This document shows positions 33,190 through 46,224 of a stretch of 64,000 nt of DNA, piece by piece (position 1 is the stretch's first letter; each line of letters starts with the position of its first letter). Origin of the DNA: Streptomyces sp. WM4235 (GTDB lineage: Bacteria; Actinomycetota; Actinomycetes; Streptomycetales; Streptomycetaceae); assembly GCF_001279725.1 (NCBI RefSeq), contig NZ_LGDE01000125.1, forward strand, positions 29,109 to 93,108, written 5' to 3'. The notes under the pieces were generated by a model that saw only the letters and a program-made list of their open reading frames with translations, made no database searches and was not told the origin of the DNA. The translations under genes and the position numbers were made by a program.

Positions 33190-34107
33190 TCAGGCGGCGA
33201 GCATGCCGCTCCGCAGCTGGGTGAGGATCCGCGACAGGAGGCGGGAGACCTGCATCTGGGAGATGCCGAGTTCGGCGCCGATCTCGGCCTGGGTCTTCTC
33301 CTGGCCGAAGCGCATCCGCAGGATCAGCCGGTCGCGCTCCTGGAGCCGGCCGAGCAGCGGGGCCAACGTGTGCATCTCCTCGAAGAGCTCCACGGCCGGG
33401 TCCGCCTCGCCCATGCTCTCGGCCAGCGGTCGGGTCCTGCGCCCGCTCGTCGCCTGGTCGTCGGAGTCGGCTGAGGCGTCGAGGGAGCCGCTGGTGTAGC
33501 CGTTGGCGGCCACCAGACCCTCGATGACCTCCTCCTCGCCGAGTTCCAGGTGTTCGGCGATCTCCTTGACCGTCGGCGCCCGGCCGAGCACGTCCGTCAG
33601 CTCTTCCTGGCTCTTCGCGAGTTCCGTCCGCAGTTCCTGGAGCCGGCGGGGGACGTGCACGGCCCACGTCGTGTCACGGAAGTAGCGCTTGATCTCGCCG
33701 GTGATGTAGGGGAGGGCGAGGGTGGAGAACTCGACCTCCCGCTCCGGGTCGAAGCGGTCGATCGCCTTGATGAGGCCGATCGTGCCCACCTGGACGATGT
33801 CCTCCATCTCCACACCGCCGCCGCTCGCCCGCCCGCGGAAGCGTCGGGCGGCGAAGTGGACGAGGGAGATGTTCATCTCGATGAGGGTGTTGCGCGCGTA
33901 CTGGTACTCGCGCGTCCCCTCCTCCAGGGACCGCAGCCGGGTCAGGAACAGGCGCGACAGTTCTCGCGCGTCGCCGGGTGCGACCTCGCGGGCGTTCCCC
34001 ACGGGGGGCAGTTCCGTGAAGGACTCCCCCGCCGGGATTCCGCTCGGGGGAACGACCTCGGCGGCTGTCTCACGTACGGGGCTGACGACTGCGACAGAGC
34101 GAGGCAT
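33190..34107 (-). CDS. SigB/SigF/SigG-family RNA polymerase sigma factor
   Basis: A 305-residue group 3 sigma factor. Region 2 covers about residues 78-145 (NTLIEMNISLVHFAARRFRG, then MEDIVQVGTIGLIKAIDRFD and TGEIKRYFRDTTWAVHVPRR). Region 3 follows (VKEIAEHLELGEEEVIEGL). Region 4 is RDRLILRMRFGQEKTQAEIG plus AELGISQMQVSRLLSRI. The family controls general/osmotic stress and late sporulation genes in Streptomyces and is regulated by partner switching, fitting the adjacent HATPase and STAS genes. A GGAGGG ribosome-binding site supports the ATG. The upstream interval holds the near-palindrome ACCGATTAATTTCGGT (34183-34198). Confidence 0.9.
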   Translation of the reverse strand: MPRSVAVVSPVRETAAEVVPPSGIPAGESFTELPPVGNAREVAPGDARELSRLFLTRLRSLEEGTREYQYARNTLIEMNISLVHFAARRFRGRASGGGVEMEDIVQVGTIGLIKAIDRFDPEREVEFSTLALPYITGEIKRYFRDTTWAVHVPRRLQELRTELAKSQEELTDVLGRAPTVKEIAEHLELGEEEVIEGLVAANGYTSGSLDASADSDDQATSGRRTRPLAESMGEADPAVELFEEMHTLAPLLGRLQERDRLILRMRFGQEKTQAEIGAELGISQMQVSRLLSRILTQLRSGMLAA

Positions 34108-34182
34108 GGCGACGTTCCCTCCCTGGTGCGGATGGCTTCGTTGCCGCTCTTGCCCCCGCTTTCGGGCGCTACACGGTCAATC

Positions 34183-34198
34183 ACCGATTAATTTCGGT
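34183..34198. promoter_or_regulatory. Candidate operator between the sigma and histidine kinase genes
   Basis: ACCGATTAATTTCGGT has inverted ACCGA/TCGGT arms around an AT-rich centre, rare for this GC level, in the 340-base divergent interval. Within the same interval TAGTCT at 34331-34336 is a plausible -10 for the kinase gene. Confidence 0.4.
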
Positions 34199-34448
34199 CA
34201 CTCTTGGCTCGATCTGGTGGGTTCGAGTCCGGCCGGTGTCCGCATGTCGGAGCGGGGGCCCCGCGATGTCGCGGTCGCGGGCTCCCTGCCGGCCTCCGGA
34301 GAACGAAGCGGGACCGGGGACCTCGCCGGATAGTCTTCACCTTGTTCGCCGACCGACCGGGACCCGCGGGGCTTCGGCGGCCGGACGATGCAGTGCCGCA
34401 CCGCCCGTCAACGGCACCGCGGGAATCCGGGAACTGAGCGGGGGACAG

Positions 34449-39023
<4,575 letters not shown>

Positions 39024-39068
39024 TTCCCCGCCGTCCCCCACGCCCTCGCCCAGGAGCCCGGACTCACC

Positions 39069-41528
39069 GTGAACAGCCCTCGACACGAAAACGGACCGCG
39101 GGGTGAGCTGTCGGCCCCGAAGGCGGACGACGTCACCGTTCCCGCCGCCCGCGGCCCCCGGCCGGGTGGGCCCGGTCCGGCCGAGCGGCCGGATGCCGGC
39201 GGCGACGTCGGCCCGCTGGCCGCCACCGTGGAACGCCTGCGCCGGGAGGTGCGCGAGGCACAGTCGGCCTCGGACGGGCGGGCCCTGATCGAGATGGCCA
39301 AGGGTGTCCTCGTCGGCAAACTGGGCTGCGGTCCCGCCGAGGCGGCGCGGCAGTTGGCGATCCTGGCCGAGCAGTCGGGCACGACCGTGCTCGGACTCTC
39401 GGTGGAGATCATCAACGAGGCGTCCCGCGACCGGGTCAGTGAGCTCGCGGCCGAGTTCCTGGATCGCGCCGCGGCCGACGGCGACGACACGGACGGCTCG
39501 GCCGCGGTGCGGCTGCGGGCGGCCGAGAGCGGCCTGTTGTCCGCCTCGGACGCCCAGGCCGTGGCGACCGCGCTGTTGGAGAACGCGTTGGCCCCGCTCG
39601 GGGCGCACGGAGTGGTCATCTGGCTCGCGGGCGCCGACTCCTCGCTGACGCTCGCCGGCCAGGCCGGGTTCACCGAGGACGAGGCGCTGCGCTGGCGGTA
39701 CGTCCCGCCCGAGGTGGCCACCTGCGCGCGTCTCGCGCTCGTCGAGCGGGGGCCCGCCTTCGTCTCCCGGCTCTCCGACTCCGGCATGCCCTCGATCGGG
39801 CGTCGCCGGCACCCGCACGGGGGACGCATAGCGGTACCCGCCGGGACGGGCGGCCGCATCCACGGCGTGCTGGAGGTGTGCTGGCCGCAGCCGCTGGCCC
39901 CGCAGCCGCCGCGGATCATCCGCCAGATCGAGGCGTTGGCGGAGCTGTGCGCCCACACGCTGGAGGACCCGACGGGCGCGGGCACGCCCTCGGTGCCGGG
40001 CCGGACCCCGCACGCGGCCGTGGCCGAACTGACGTCCCTCGCGGACCACTTGCACGATCCGGCGCTCGTCCTCACACCGATCCTCGGCCCCGCCGGCGGC
40101 CTGACGGACTTCCGGGTCCACCACGCCAACGACCATTTCACCGACCCCGCCGGTCGACCCCGCAGCGCCGTGGGCGGCTCCACGTTCCTGGAGGCCTATC
40201 CCCTGGCGGCCGAGGACAACGGGCTCTTCGAGAAGCTGGAGCGCGTCTACGCCACCGGGGAGTCCTTCCAGACCCGGCGGATGACGCTGACCGCCTTCAT
40301 CGACGACGTCCCGCTCACCGCCGTGGCCGACGCCAGCATCACGCGGCACGGCACGGCGCTCCTGTTGATCTGGCGGATCGAGGACGAGACCGCGCGGCTG
40401 GCCAGTCTGCTGCAACACGCGCAGCGGCTCGGCCGGATCGGCGGCTTCGAGGAGAACTTCACCACGGGTGAGATCACCTGGAACGGGCAGCTCTTCTCCC
40501 TGTACGGGCTGCCGGCGGGGGCCTCGCCGGTGCCGCTGGAGGCGCTCCCCGCCCATGCCCACCCCGATGACATCACGTCGATCAGTCGGTTCCTGCGCAC
40601 GCTGATGCACTACCGGCGCGAGGCCTCCGTGGCCTTCCGCCTCCAGCGTCCGGACGGCGTCACCCGACACATCCGCATCGTCGCGGAGCCCGTCCAGGAT
40701 GCGGACGGGTCGCTGTTCGCCGTGCGGGGCGCCTACCAGGACATCTCCGCGCAGCATTGGACCGAGGTGGCTCTGGCCGCCACCCGGGACCAACTGGCCT
40801 ACACCGAGGCGGAGTCGGCGGAGCGCAGCCGTCTCGCGTTGCAGTTGCAGCACGCGATCATGCCGCCCGCGCCCGCGCCGCTCGACGCGCCGGGGATCCG
40901 CATCGGGGTGCGGTACCGGCCCGCCGAGTCGCAGGCCCTGATCGGCGGGGACTGGTACGACTCGGTGGTCCTGCCGAACGGGCAGGTGCTCCTGTGCGTC
41001 GGGGACGTCGCCGGTCACGGCATCGAGGCGGCCACCGGCATGGTGGTCCTGCGCAACGCCCTGCGCGGCCTCGCGGTGACCGGGGCCGGACCCGCGCAGT
41101 TGCTCACCTGGCTGAACGCGGTCGCCCACCACCTGACCAGCGACCTGACCGCGACCGCCGTGTGCGGGATCTTCGATCCGGAGCGGCGGGTGTTGCGTTG
41201 GGCGCGCGCGGGACACCTGCCGCCCATCCTCGTGCGGGGCGCGCGGGCCACGGCCTTCCCGCTGACCAAGGGCCTGCTGCTCGGTGCGGTGCCGAACGCG
41301 GAGTACGAGGAGGAAGAGGTGCAGCTCGAACCGGAGGACACCGTGCTGATGTACACCGACGGGCTCGTGGAGCGCCGGGACACCTCCATGATGGATTCCC
41401 TGACGCAGCTCCTCGGTCTCGCGCAACGGGAGTCCCCGTCGCTGGAGAGCCGGCTCGACCGTCTGCTGACCCACAGCCGGTCCGACACGGACGACGACAC
41501 CTGCCTCGTCGGGGTCCAGGTGCGCTGA
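39069..41528 (+). CDS. ANTAR-GAF-PAS-SpoIIE serine phosphatase
   Basis: An 819-residue protein. An ANTAR-like helical module lies at about residues 60-120 (DGRALIEMAKGVLVGKLGCG, PAEAARQLAILAEQSGTTVL). A GAF domain follows (about 150-300), then two PAS-like domains (about 310-430 and 440-560; GRIGGFEENFTTGEITWNGQ). The C-terminal SpoIIE/PP2C phosphatase (about 600-815) has IGGDWYDSVVLPNGQVLLCV, GDVAGHGIEAAT and VLMYTDGLVERR. SpoIIE-type phosphatases dephosphorylate STAS antagonists and free sigma factors. The phosphatase is the natural output partner of the upstream kinase gene. The start GTG has AGGAG 12 bases before it. Confidence 0.87.
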   Translation: MNSPRHENGPRGELSAPKADDVTVPAARGPRPGGPGPAERPDAGGDVGPLAATVERLRREVREAQSASDGRALIEMAKGVLVGKLGCGPAEAARQLAILAEQSGTTVLGLSVEIINEASRDRVSELAAEFLDRAAADGDDTDGSAAVRLRAAESGLLSASDAQAVATALLENALAPLGAHGVVIWLAGADSSLTLAGQAGFTEDEALRWRYVPPEVATCARLALVERGPAFVSRLSDSGMPSIGRRRHPHGGRIAVPAGTGGRIHGVLEVCWPQPLAPQPPRIIRQIEALAELCAHTLEDPTGAGTPSVPGRTPHAAVAELTSLADHLHDPALVLTPILGPAGGLTDFRVHHANDHFTDPAGRPRSAVGGSTFLEAYPLAAEDNGLFEKLERVYATGESFQTRRMTLTAFIDDVPLTAVADASITRHGTALLLIWRIEDETARLASLLQHAQRLGRIGGFEENFTTGEITWNGQLFSLYGLPAGASPVPLEALPAHAHPDDITSISRFLRTLMHYRREASVAFRLQRPDGVTRHIRIVAEPVQDADGSLFAVRGAYQDISAQHWTEVALAATRDQLAYTEAESAERSRLALQLQHAIMPPAPAPLDAPGIRIGVRYRPAESQALIGGDWYDSVVLPNGQVLLCVGDVAGHGIEAATGMVVLRNALRGLAVTGAGPAQLLTWLNAVAHHLTSDLTATAVCGIFDPERRVLRWARAGHLPPILVRGARATAFPLTKGLLLGAVPNAEYEEEEVQLEPEDTVLMYTDGLVERRDTSMMDSLTQLLGLAQRESPSLESRLDRLLTHSRSDTDDDTCLVGVQVR

Positions 41529-41543
41529 GCGGGCCCGACCGTC

Positions 41544-41555
41544 CGGGAATTCCCG
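41544..41555. promoter_or_regulatory. 12-base perfect palindrome upstream of the chaplin gene
   Basis: CGGGAATTCCCG lies 15 bases after the phosphatase stop and 167 bases before the chaplin ATG. It may be an operator or a short terminator. Confidence 0.35.
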
Positions 41556-41721
41556 AGGCGGGGCGCGCACTTGGCCCAGGGAGTCACTCGTGCGAGGGAA
41601 TGACCGGGGCAGGGCCAAGCCGGACCGGCGGTACGGAACGAAACACTTGCGTGGGTCCCGACGGGGCCCCGGGGCACGCCCCTTCACGGGGCGGGTCCGT
41701 CACCGCCTTTGAAGGAGACCC

Positions 41722-41961
41722 ATGTCGCGTGTTCTGAAGACCGCCGCTCTCGCCCTCGCCACCGGAGCCGTCGTGATCGGTGGAGCCTCCATGGCCTCCG
41801 CCGACGCCGGTGCGCAGGGTGCGGCGATCGGTTCTCCCGGTGTCCTGTCCGGCAACGTCATCCAGGTGCCCATCCACATCCCGATCAACGCCTGCGGCAA
41901 CTCCGTCAGCGTCATCGGTCTGCTCAACCCGGCGTTCGGCAACACCTGCATCAACGCCTGA
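41722..41961 (+). CDS. short chaplin
   Basis: A 79-residue secreted protein. The signal peptide (MSRVLKTAALALATGAVVIG, then GASMASA) is followed by one chaplin domain ending VSVIGLLNPAFGNTCINA, with the conserved cysteine pair (ACGNS and NTCIN). Short chaplins (ChpD-H type) assemble into amphipathic fibrils on aerial hyphae and spores and lower surface tension. No sorting signal is present, as expected for short forms. AAGGAG is seven bases before the ATG. A GGAAC at 41636-41640 could belong to an ECF-type promoter, but no matching -10 is clear. Confidence 0.92.
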   Translation: MSRVLKTAALALATGAVVIGGASMASADAGAQGAAIGSPGVLSGNVIQVPIHIPINACGNSVSVIGLLNPAFGNTCINA

Positions 41962-42020
41962 CCGCTCGACGGGCACCGTGTTCCCGCCCTGCCGCCTCTG
42001 ACGGGGCGGCGGGGTGACGG

Positions 42021-43463
42021 TCACGGCGTCGGAAGGGTTCCGGTCGTCCTCGGGGGCGACCGGCGTCCCGCCCGGATCAGCGGGAGGAGCGCGGCGGCGC
42101 CCACGAGCGACAGGAGCGCCGCGACCCGCAGCACCTCCTCGATGGCCGGTCCGTCGGAGGCGGCCCGCTCCGCGGATCCGCTGAGGACCTCCAGGACGGT
42201 CGTCGCGACGGCCACCGCCACGGCGCCGAGCAGGACCAGTGAGGTGAGGACCAGCCCGGAGGCGGCGGCCAGGCGGTTCTCGGGGACGTACGACTGGGTG
42301 GCCACGTTCGTCAGGGCCCAGCCGAACCCGAGTCCGACGCCCACGACAGCGAAGACCGCGGTGTAGAGGGCGAGCGGGTTCGTCCACGTCAGCAGCAGGA
42401 GGCCGAGTCCGCTCAGGACCAGGCCGCCGGCCATCAGCGTCTCGGGCCGCCACCGGTGGGCGAGGTGCCCGGACCAGTAGCTGGCCGATCCCGCGCCGAC
42501 GGACAGCGCGAGGAAGATCAGCCCGGCGTCCAGCGGGGAGATCCCGCGGGCCTGCTGGAGGTACAGCGCGGACAGGACCGCCACCAGGCAGTACACGATG
42601 TTCGACACGGAGCCGGCCAGGGTGACGGTGACGAACGGCGCGTTCCGCAGCAGGGACAGGTCGAGCAGCGGCTCGGCGGTCCGCCGTTCGATCACCACGA
42701 ACAGGACGAGCAGCAGGGCTCCCGCGACCAGACAGCCGAGGGTGGCCGGCGAGGCCCAGCCCCAGCGACCGCCCTGGTCGACGGCGATCATGATCGCGGT
42801 GAGACCGGCGGCCACGGTCACCGCGCCGGGCAGGTCCAGTCCGTGTCCGGCCTCCTCGTCGCGGGTGTCGGTGACGAAGCGCAGCATGAGGAAGGCCGCG
42901 ACGGCACAGAAGGGCACGTTCAGCAGGAACACGGCCCGCCAGCTGACGTGCTCGGCGAAGGCTCCGCCCACGAACGGTCCGAGCGCGGTGCCGATCGCGC
43001 TGAAGGCCAGGACGGTGCCCACGGCGCGGCCTTGTCGGTCGTCGCGGAAGTGGGCGGTGACGACCGCGACGGCGACGGGGAAGATCAGTGCCGCCGTGGC
43101 CCCCTGTACCACTCGCCCGATGACCAGCCAGAGCTCGTTCTGCGCGGCGGCGCACACCACGGACACCAGGGCGAAGCCGGTCAGCCCCCAGACGATGACG
43201 GTCCGGCGGCCGTGCACGTCGGCGGCTCGCCCCCCGGTGATCATCAAGGCCCCCAGGGTCAGCATGTAGCCGCTGACCAGCCACTGGAGGTCGGTGGTCG
43301 GGGTGGAGAAGTCCCGGGCGATCACCGGCAGCATCAGGTTGAGGGCGAACCAGTCCATCTGGACCAGGAGCATCGACAGCGAGGCCGCCGCGATGACGGC
43401 GCGGTCCCGGCCGGAGAACAGCCGGCGCCCGCGCGATCCGGTGGCCACCTCGTCCACGCCCAT
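42021..43463 (-). CDS. DHA2-type MFS drug/metabolite efflux transporter
   Basis: A 480-residue, 14-span major facilitator. LVQMDWFALNLMLPVIARDF is the DHA2 helix-1 region, although the usual D-x-T-I-V is altered to D-W-F-A-L. GGRAADVHGRRTVIVWGLTG is motif A and GRVVQGATAALIFPVAVAVV motif C-like. DLPGAVTVAAGLTAIMIAVD and LLDLSLLRNAPFVTVTLAG follow. It likely exports a toxic or signalling small molecule. The ATG at 43461-43463 (MGVDEVATGSRG) is preferred; an in-frame ATG at 43508 would add 15 residues. It is adjacent to ramR but transcribed away from it. Confidence 0.85.
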   Translation of the reverse strand: MGVDEVATGSRGRRLFSGRDRAVIAAASLSMLLVQMDWFALNLMLPVIARDFSTPTTDLQWLVSGYMLTLGALMITGGRAADVHGRRTVIVWGLTGFALVSVVCAAAQNELWLVIGRVVQGATAALIFPVAVAVVTAHFRDDRQGRAVGTVLAFSAIGTALGPFVGGAFAEHVSWRAVFLLNVPFCAVAAFLMLRFVTDTRDEEAGHGLDLPGAVTVAAGLTAIMIAVDQGGRWGWASPATLGCLVAGALLLVLFVVIERRTAEPLLDLSLLRNAPFVTVTLAGSVSNIVYCLVAVLSALYLQQARGISPLDAGLIFLALSVGAGSASYWSGHLAHRWRPETLMAGGLVLSGLGLLLLTWTNPLALYTAVFAVVGVGLGFGWALTNVATQSYVPENRLAAASGLVLTSLVLLGAVAVAVATTVLEVLSGSAERAASDGPAIEEVLRVAALLSLVGAAALLPLIRAGRRSPPRTTGTLPTP

Positions 43464-43769
43464 CGACACGTCCTGTCCGCAGCCCCCGCCAACCGCCTCC
43501 ACCAGCATGCGCCGGTGCCTGGCCGGCGGCACGCCGACCCGATCGAACCCGTTCGAATCGGACGGACGTGTGTACGAGGACGCAAGGGGGCGGACGTGGT
43601 GCGGCGCCACACTCAAGTACGTTCCCCGCCAAAGGCGGAAGGCAATCCCCGAGGGATCTCGGCCAACGTTCTCGAACACCCCAGAGCGCCCCCACAGTGA
43701 CGTTCCAGCAGACCGGTGCGGGGGCAGCCGCTTCATGCCGTTGTCGCTTACCGAAGGAGCAGTTTCGCC

Positions 43770-44381
43770 ATGACGAAGGTCCTGGTCGTGCACAGCGTTC
43801 GCCTCGTCCGCTCCGCCCTCGCGGCACTGCTGAGATCCGAGGGCCCCTTCGAAGTCACCGCCGTGGGCTGGCGGACCGCGGTGCGCGAGACGGAGTCCTT
43901 ACGCCCCGACGTCACGGTCGTCGACCTCGACTGTCCGGGCGCCGCTCCGCTCCTGGCGGGGGCGGGCCGCAGGGATCGGCACGCCTCCTCCCCCGCGTCC
44001 TCGCCGATACTGGTTCTGGCCTCGGCGGGTACGCCCGGATCGCTGCGGAGGGCGTTCCGGGCACCGGTGCTGGGGTGTGTGGACAAGGACGGCTCGCCGG
44101 GCCGCCTGGTACGGGCCGTGCGCCGGGTCGCGGCCGGTGAACGTTTCGTCGACGCCTCGCTCGCGTCCGCCTACATGGAGGCGGACCCGGTACCGCTGAG
44201 TCCGCGCGAACTCAGTGTGTTGGCCCGTGCGGCGGAGGGCGATTCGATAGCCGAGATAGCCAGCGCCCTGCACCTGGCCAGCGGCACCGTCCGCAACTAC
44301 ATGGCCGCCGCCACGCGCAAGGCCGGCGCACGCAATCGCATCGACGCCATCCGCATTTCGCGCAGGGAAGGCTGGGTCTGA
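43770..44381 (+). CDS. ramR: RamR/AmfR-like LuxR-type response regulator
   Basis: A 203-residue protein. The N-terminal receiver (1-125) has VTVVDLDCPG with the usual acceptor-position Asp, but the acidic pair near residues 8-9 is replaced (VLVVHSVRLVRS). The C-terminal LuxR/GerE domain has LSPRELSVLARAAEGDSIAE and IASALHLASGTVRNYMAAA. Leucine codon 44 is TTA (43899-43901). Its position at the far end of the ram genes, convergent with ramB, matches ramR/amfR, the activator of the ramC promoter. GAAGGAG precedes the ATG. Confidence 0.88.
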   Translation: MTKVLVVHSVRLVRSALAALLRSEGPFEVTAVGWRTAVRETESLRPDVTVVDLDCPGAAPLLAGAGRRDRHASSPASSPILVLASAGTPGSLRRAFRAPVLGCVDKDGSPGRLVRAVRRVAAGERFVDASLASAYMEADPVPLSPRELSVLARAAEGDSIAEIASALHLASGTVRNYMAAATRKAGARNRIDAIRISRREGWV

Positions 44382-44420
44382 GACCGCGGCCGACGGCGAG
44401 CCGAGGCCGGGGCCGAGAGC

Positions 44421-44440
44421 GCCCCGCCCGGAGGCGGGGC
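44421..44440. terminator. Bidirectional terminator between ramR and ramB
   Basis: GCCCCGCC and GGCGGGGC around CGGA form an eight-base-pair stem between two convergent genes. Confidence 0.55.
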
Positions 44441-44445
44441 CCGTC

Positions 44446-46224
44446 TCAGTCCTCCCCCGCGGCGTTCCAGAGCCCCACCAGGTCCCGGTACAAGGGCGAT
44501 CGGCCGGGGAGTTCCTCGTGCGTGCCGCACACCGCCCGGGTCCCGTCCAGTACGAGGACCCGGTCGGCCCGCGCCGCCGACGAGATCCGGTGGGCCACCA
44601 CGACCAGCGTGCCCGGACGGGCGGCGAGGGCCCGCTCGGCACGCGCCTCGGTGTGCGGGTCCAGGTGACAGGTGGCCTCGTCGAGCAGCAGCAGCGGAGC
44701 GGGTGAGAGGTGGGCCGCGGCCAGAGCGAGCTGCTGGCACTCGCCCTGGGACAGTCGCTGCGGCACGACGGCCCCGTCCAGGCCGCCGAGCCGCTCGACG
44801 AGGGCGCCCACGCCCAGGGCGACGACCGCCTCGCGCACCCGGGCGTCGTCGGGTGGACGCGCTCCGGGGCACAGGTGGGTCAGGTTCTCCCGGACGGTGC
44901 CGGTGAAGACGTAGGCCTGCTGGGGCAGCAGGGTGCGTCGAGGATCCGGCTCCGAGGCGTCCCGCTCTCCGCGTGCGGCCGCCCCTGCGACCAGGACCGT
45001 GCCCCGGTCGGGGCTGAGCAGCCCGGCGAGCAGCGCGGTGAGCGTCGACTTGCCGATGCCGCTCGGGCCGACGACGGCGAGGTGCTCGCCCGGGCGGACG
45101 ACCAGGTCGAGGTCCTCCAGCACGGGGGCCGCCCGGGGGCCGTAGGCGAAGGTCACGCCGCGCAGCTCCGCGGCGGACGGCGGGACGGGCGGCGTCGCGG
45201 GCGACGGTACGGGCGACGGGCGCGCCGGGGGCAACGGGGAATGCGAGGGGTTCGGGGCGGGCTCGGGCTCGTGGAAGCGCTCCAGTACCACCAACAGCCG
45301 GGTGCCGGCGGATCCGAGGGCCGTCATCAGGGAGTGCAGGGCGGGCAGCAGCGCCTGTACGAGGTAAGTGAGCGCGCCCACCAGGGTCCCGGCGGTGACC
45401 CCCCGGTCCAGCAGCCACGGGGTCGCCACCAGCAGGGAGATCACCGGCAGCCGGCCCGCCGCGCCGAGGGCGACGGTACGCACGGCCGCCCACCGGGCGA
45501 GGCGGCGGGTCAGCCGCTCCTGCGCCCCGATCAGGGTCTCCACCCCGGAGGTCGTGCTCGCTCCCCCGCCGCAGGCCACGATGTCGCGCAGTCCCTCACC
45601 GACCGCGCCCACCCGGCGCGACAGCGCCTCGTCGGTGTCGAGGGAGTCGCGTTGCACGCCGGCCATGGGGCGCAGCGTGGCGAGAAAGAGGCCGAGGCCC
45701 AGGAGCAGCGGGGGCAGTACGACGAGGAGCAGCACGGGGGCGAGGGCCGCCATGCCGGCCAGCGCGCCCGCGGCCGTGAACACGAACGAACGGGCGGTGA
45801 GGACGATGCCCGCGAAGGAGTCCCGGGCCATCTCCGTCTGCTGGGTGAGCCGGGAGACGGCGCCGGCGTCCGCGGCGCGGGACGGGTCGGCGACGGCCCG
45901 GTCGAGGGCGTGCCGCACGGCCCTGCGCACGAGGCCGTCGCGCAGCGGTTCCACCAGGTCGGCGAGGGCGGCGAAGACCCCGCGCAGCGCGAGGGCGCCG
46001 AGCAGGGCGCCGAGTCCGGCGACCACGAGCCAGCCCAGGCCGACCGCGGTGCGCCCGGCGAGGAAGCCGTCGTCGAGGGCGCGGGCCACGCCGTAGCCGG
46101 TGAGGAAGGTGTGGGCGGACTCCAGGAGCGACCAGCCCCCGAGTCGTGCCAGGGCGGGGCTGCGCCCTCGCAGGAACCGGCGCGCGTCGGGGCTCACGCG
46201 CCGCCAGGTGTCGTGCTCGTTCAC
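44446..46224 (-). CDS. ramB: RamB, SapB-exporter ABC transporter half
   Basis: A 592-residue half-transporter. Six membrane spans lie in the first 320 residues (GLGWLVVAGLGALLGALALR, VLLLVVLPPLLLGLGLFLAT and others), followed by an ATPase domain. The Walker A is VVGPSGIGKSTLT and the Walker B PLLLLDEATCHLD has the catalytic Glu. The signature is the divergent LSQGECQQLAL instead of LSGGQ. The H-loop is VVVAHRISS. It starts at GTG 46222-46224, overlapping the ramA stop (GTGA). With RamA it should form the heterodimer that exports the lanthipeptide. Confidence 0.88.
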   Translation of the reverse strand: MNEHDTWRRVSPDARRFLRGRSPALARLGGWSLLESAHTFLTGYGVARALDDGFLAGRTAVGLGWLVVAGLGALLGALALRGVFAALADLVEPLRDGLVRRAVRHALDRAVADPSRAADAGAVSRLTQQTEMARDSFAGIVLTARSFVFTAAGALAGMAALAPVLLLVVLPPLLLGLGLFLATLRPMAGVQRDSLDTDEALSRRVGAVGEGLRDIVACGGGASTTSGVETLIGAQERLTRRLARWAAVRTVALGAAGRLPVISLLVATPWLLDRGVTAGTLVGALTYLVQALLPALHSLMTALGSAGTRLLVVLERFHEPEPAPNPSHSPLPPARPSPVPSPATPPVPPSAAELRGVTFAYGPRAAPVLEDLDLVVRPGEHLAVVGPSGIGKSTLTALLAGLLSPDRGTVLVAGAAARGERDASEPDPRRTLLPQQAYVFTGTVRENLTHLCPGARPPDDARVREAVVALGVGALVERLGGLDGAVVPQRLSQGECQQLALAAAHLSPAPLLLLDEATCHLDPHTEARAERALAARPGTLVVVAHRISSAARADRVLVLDGTRAVCGTHEELPGRSPLYRDLVGLWNAAGED

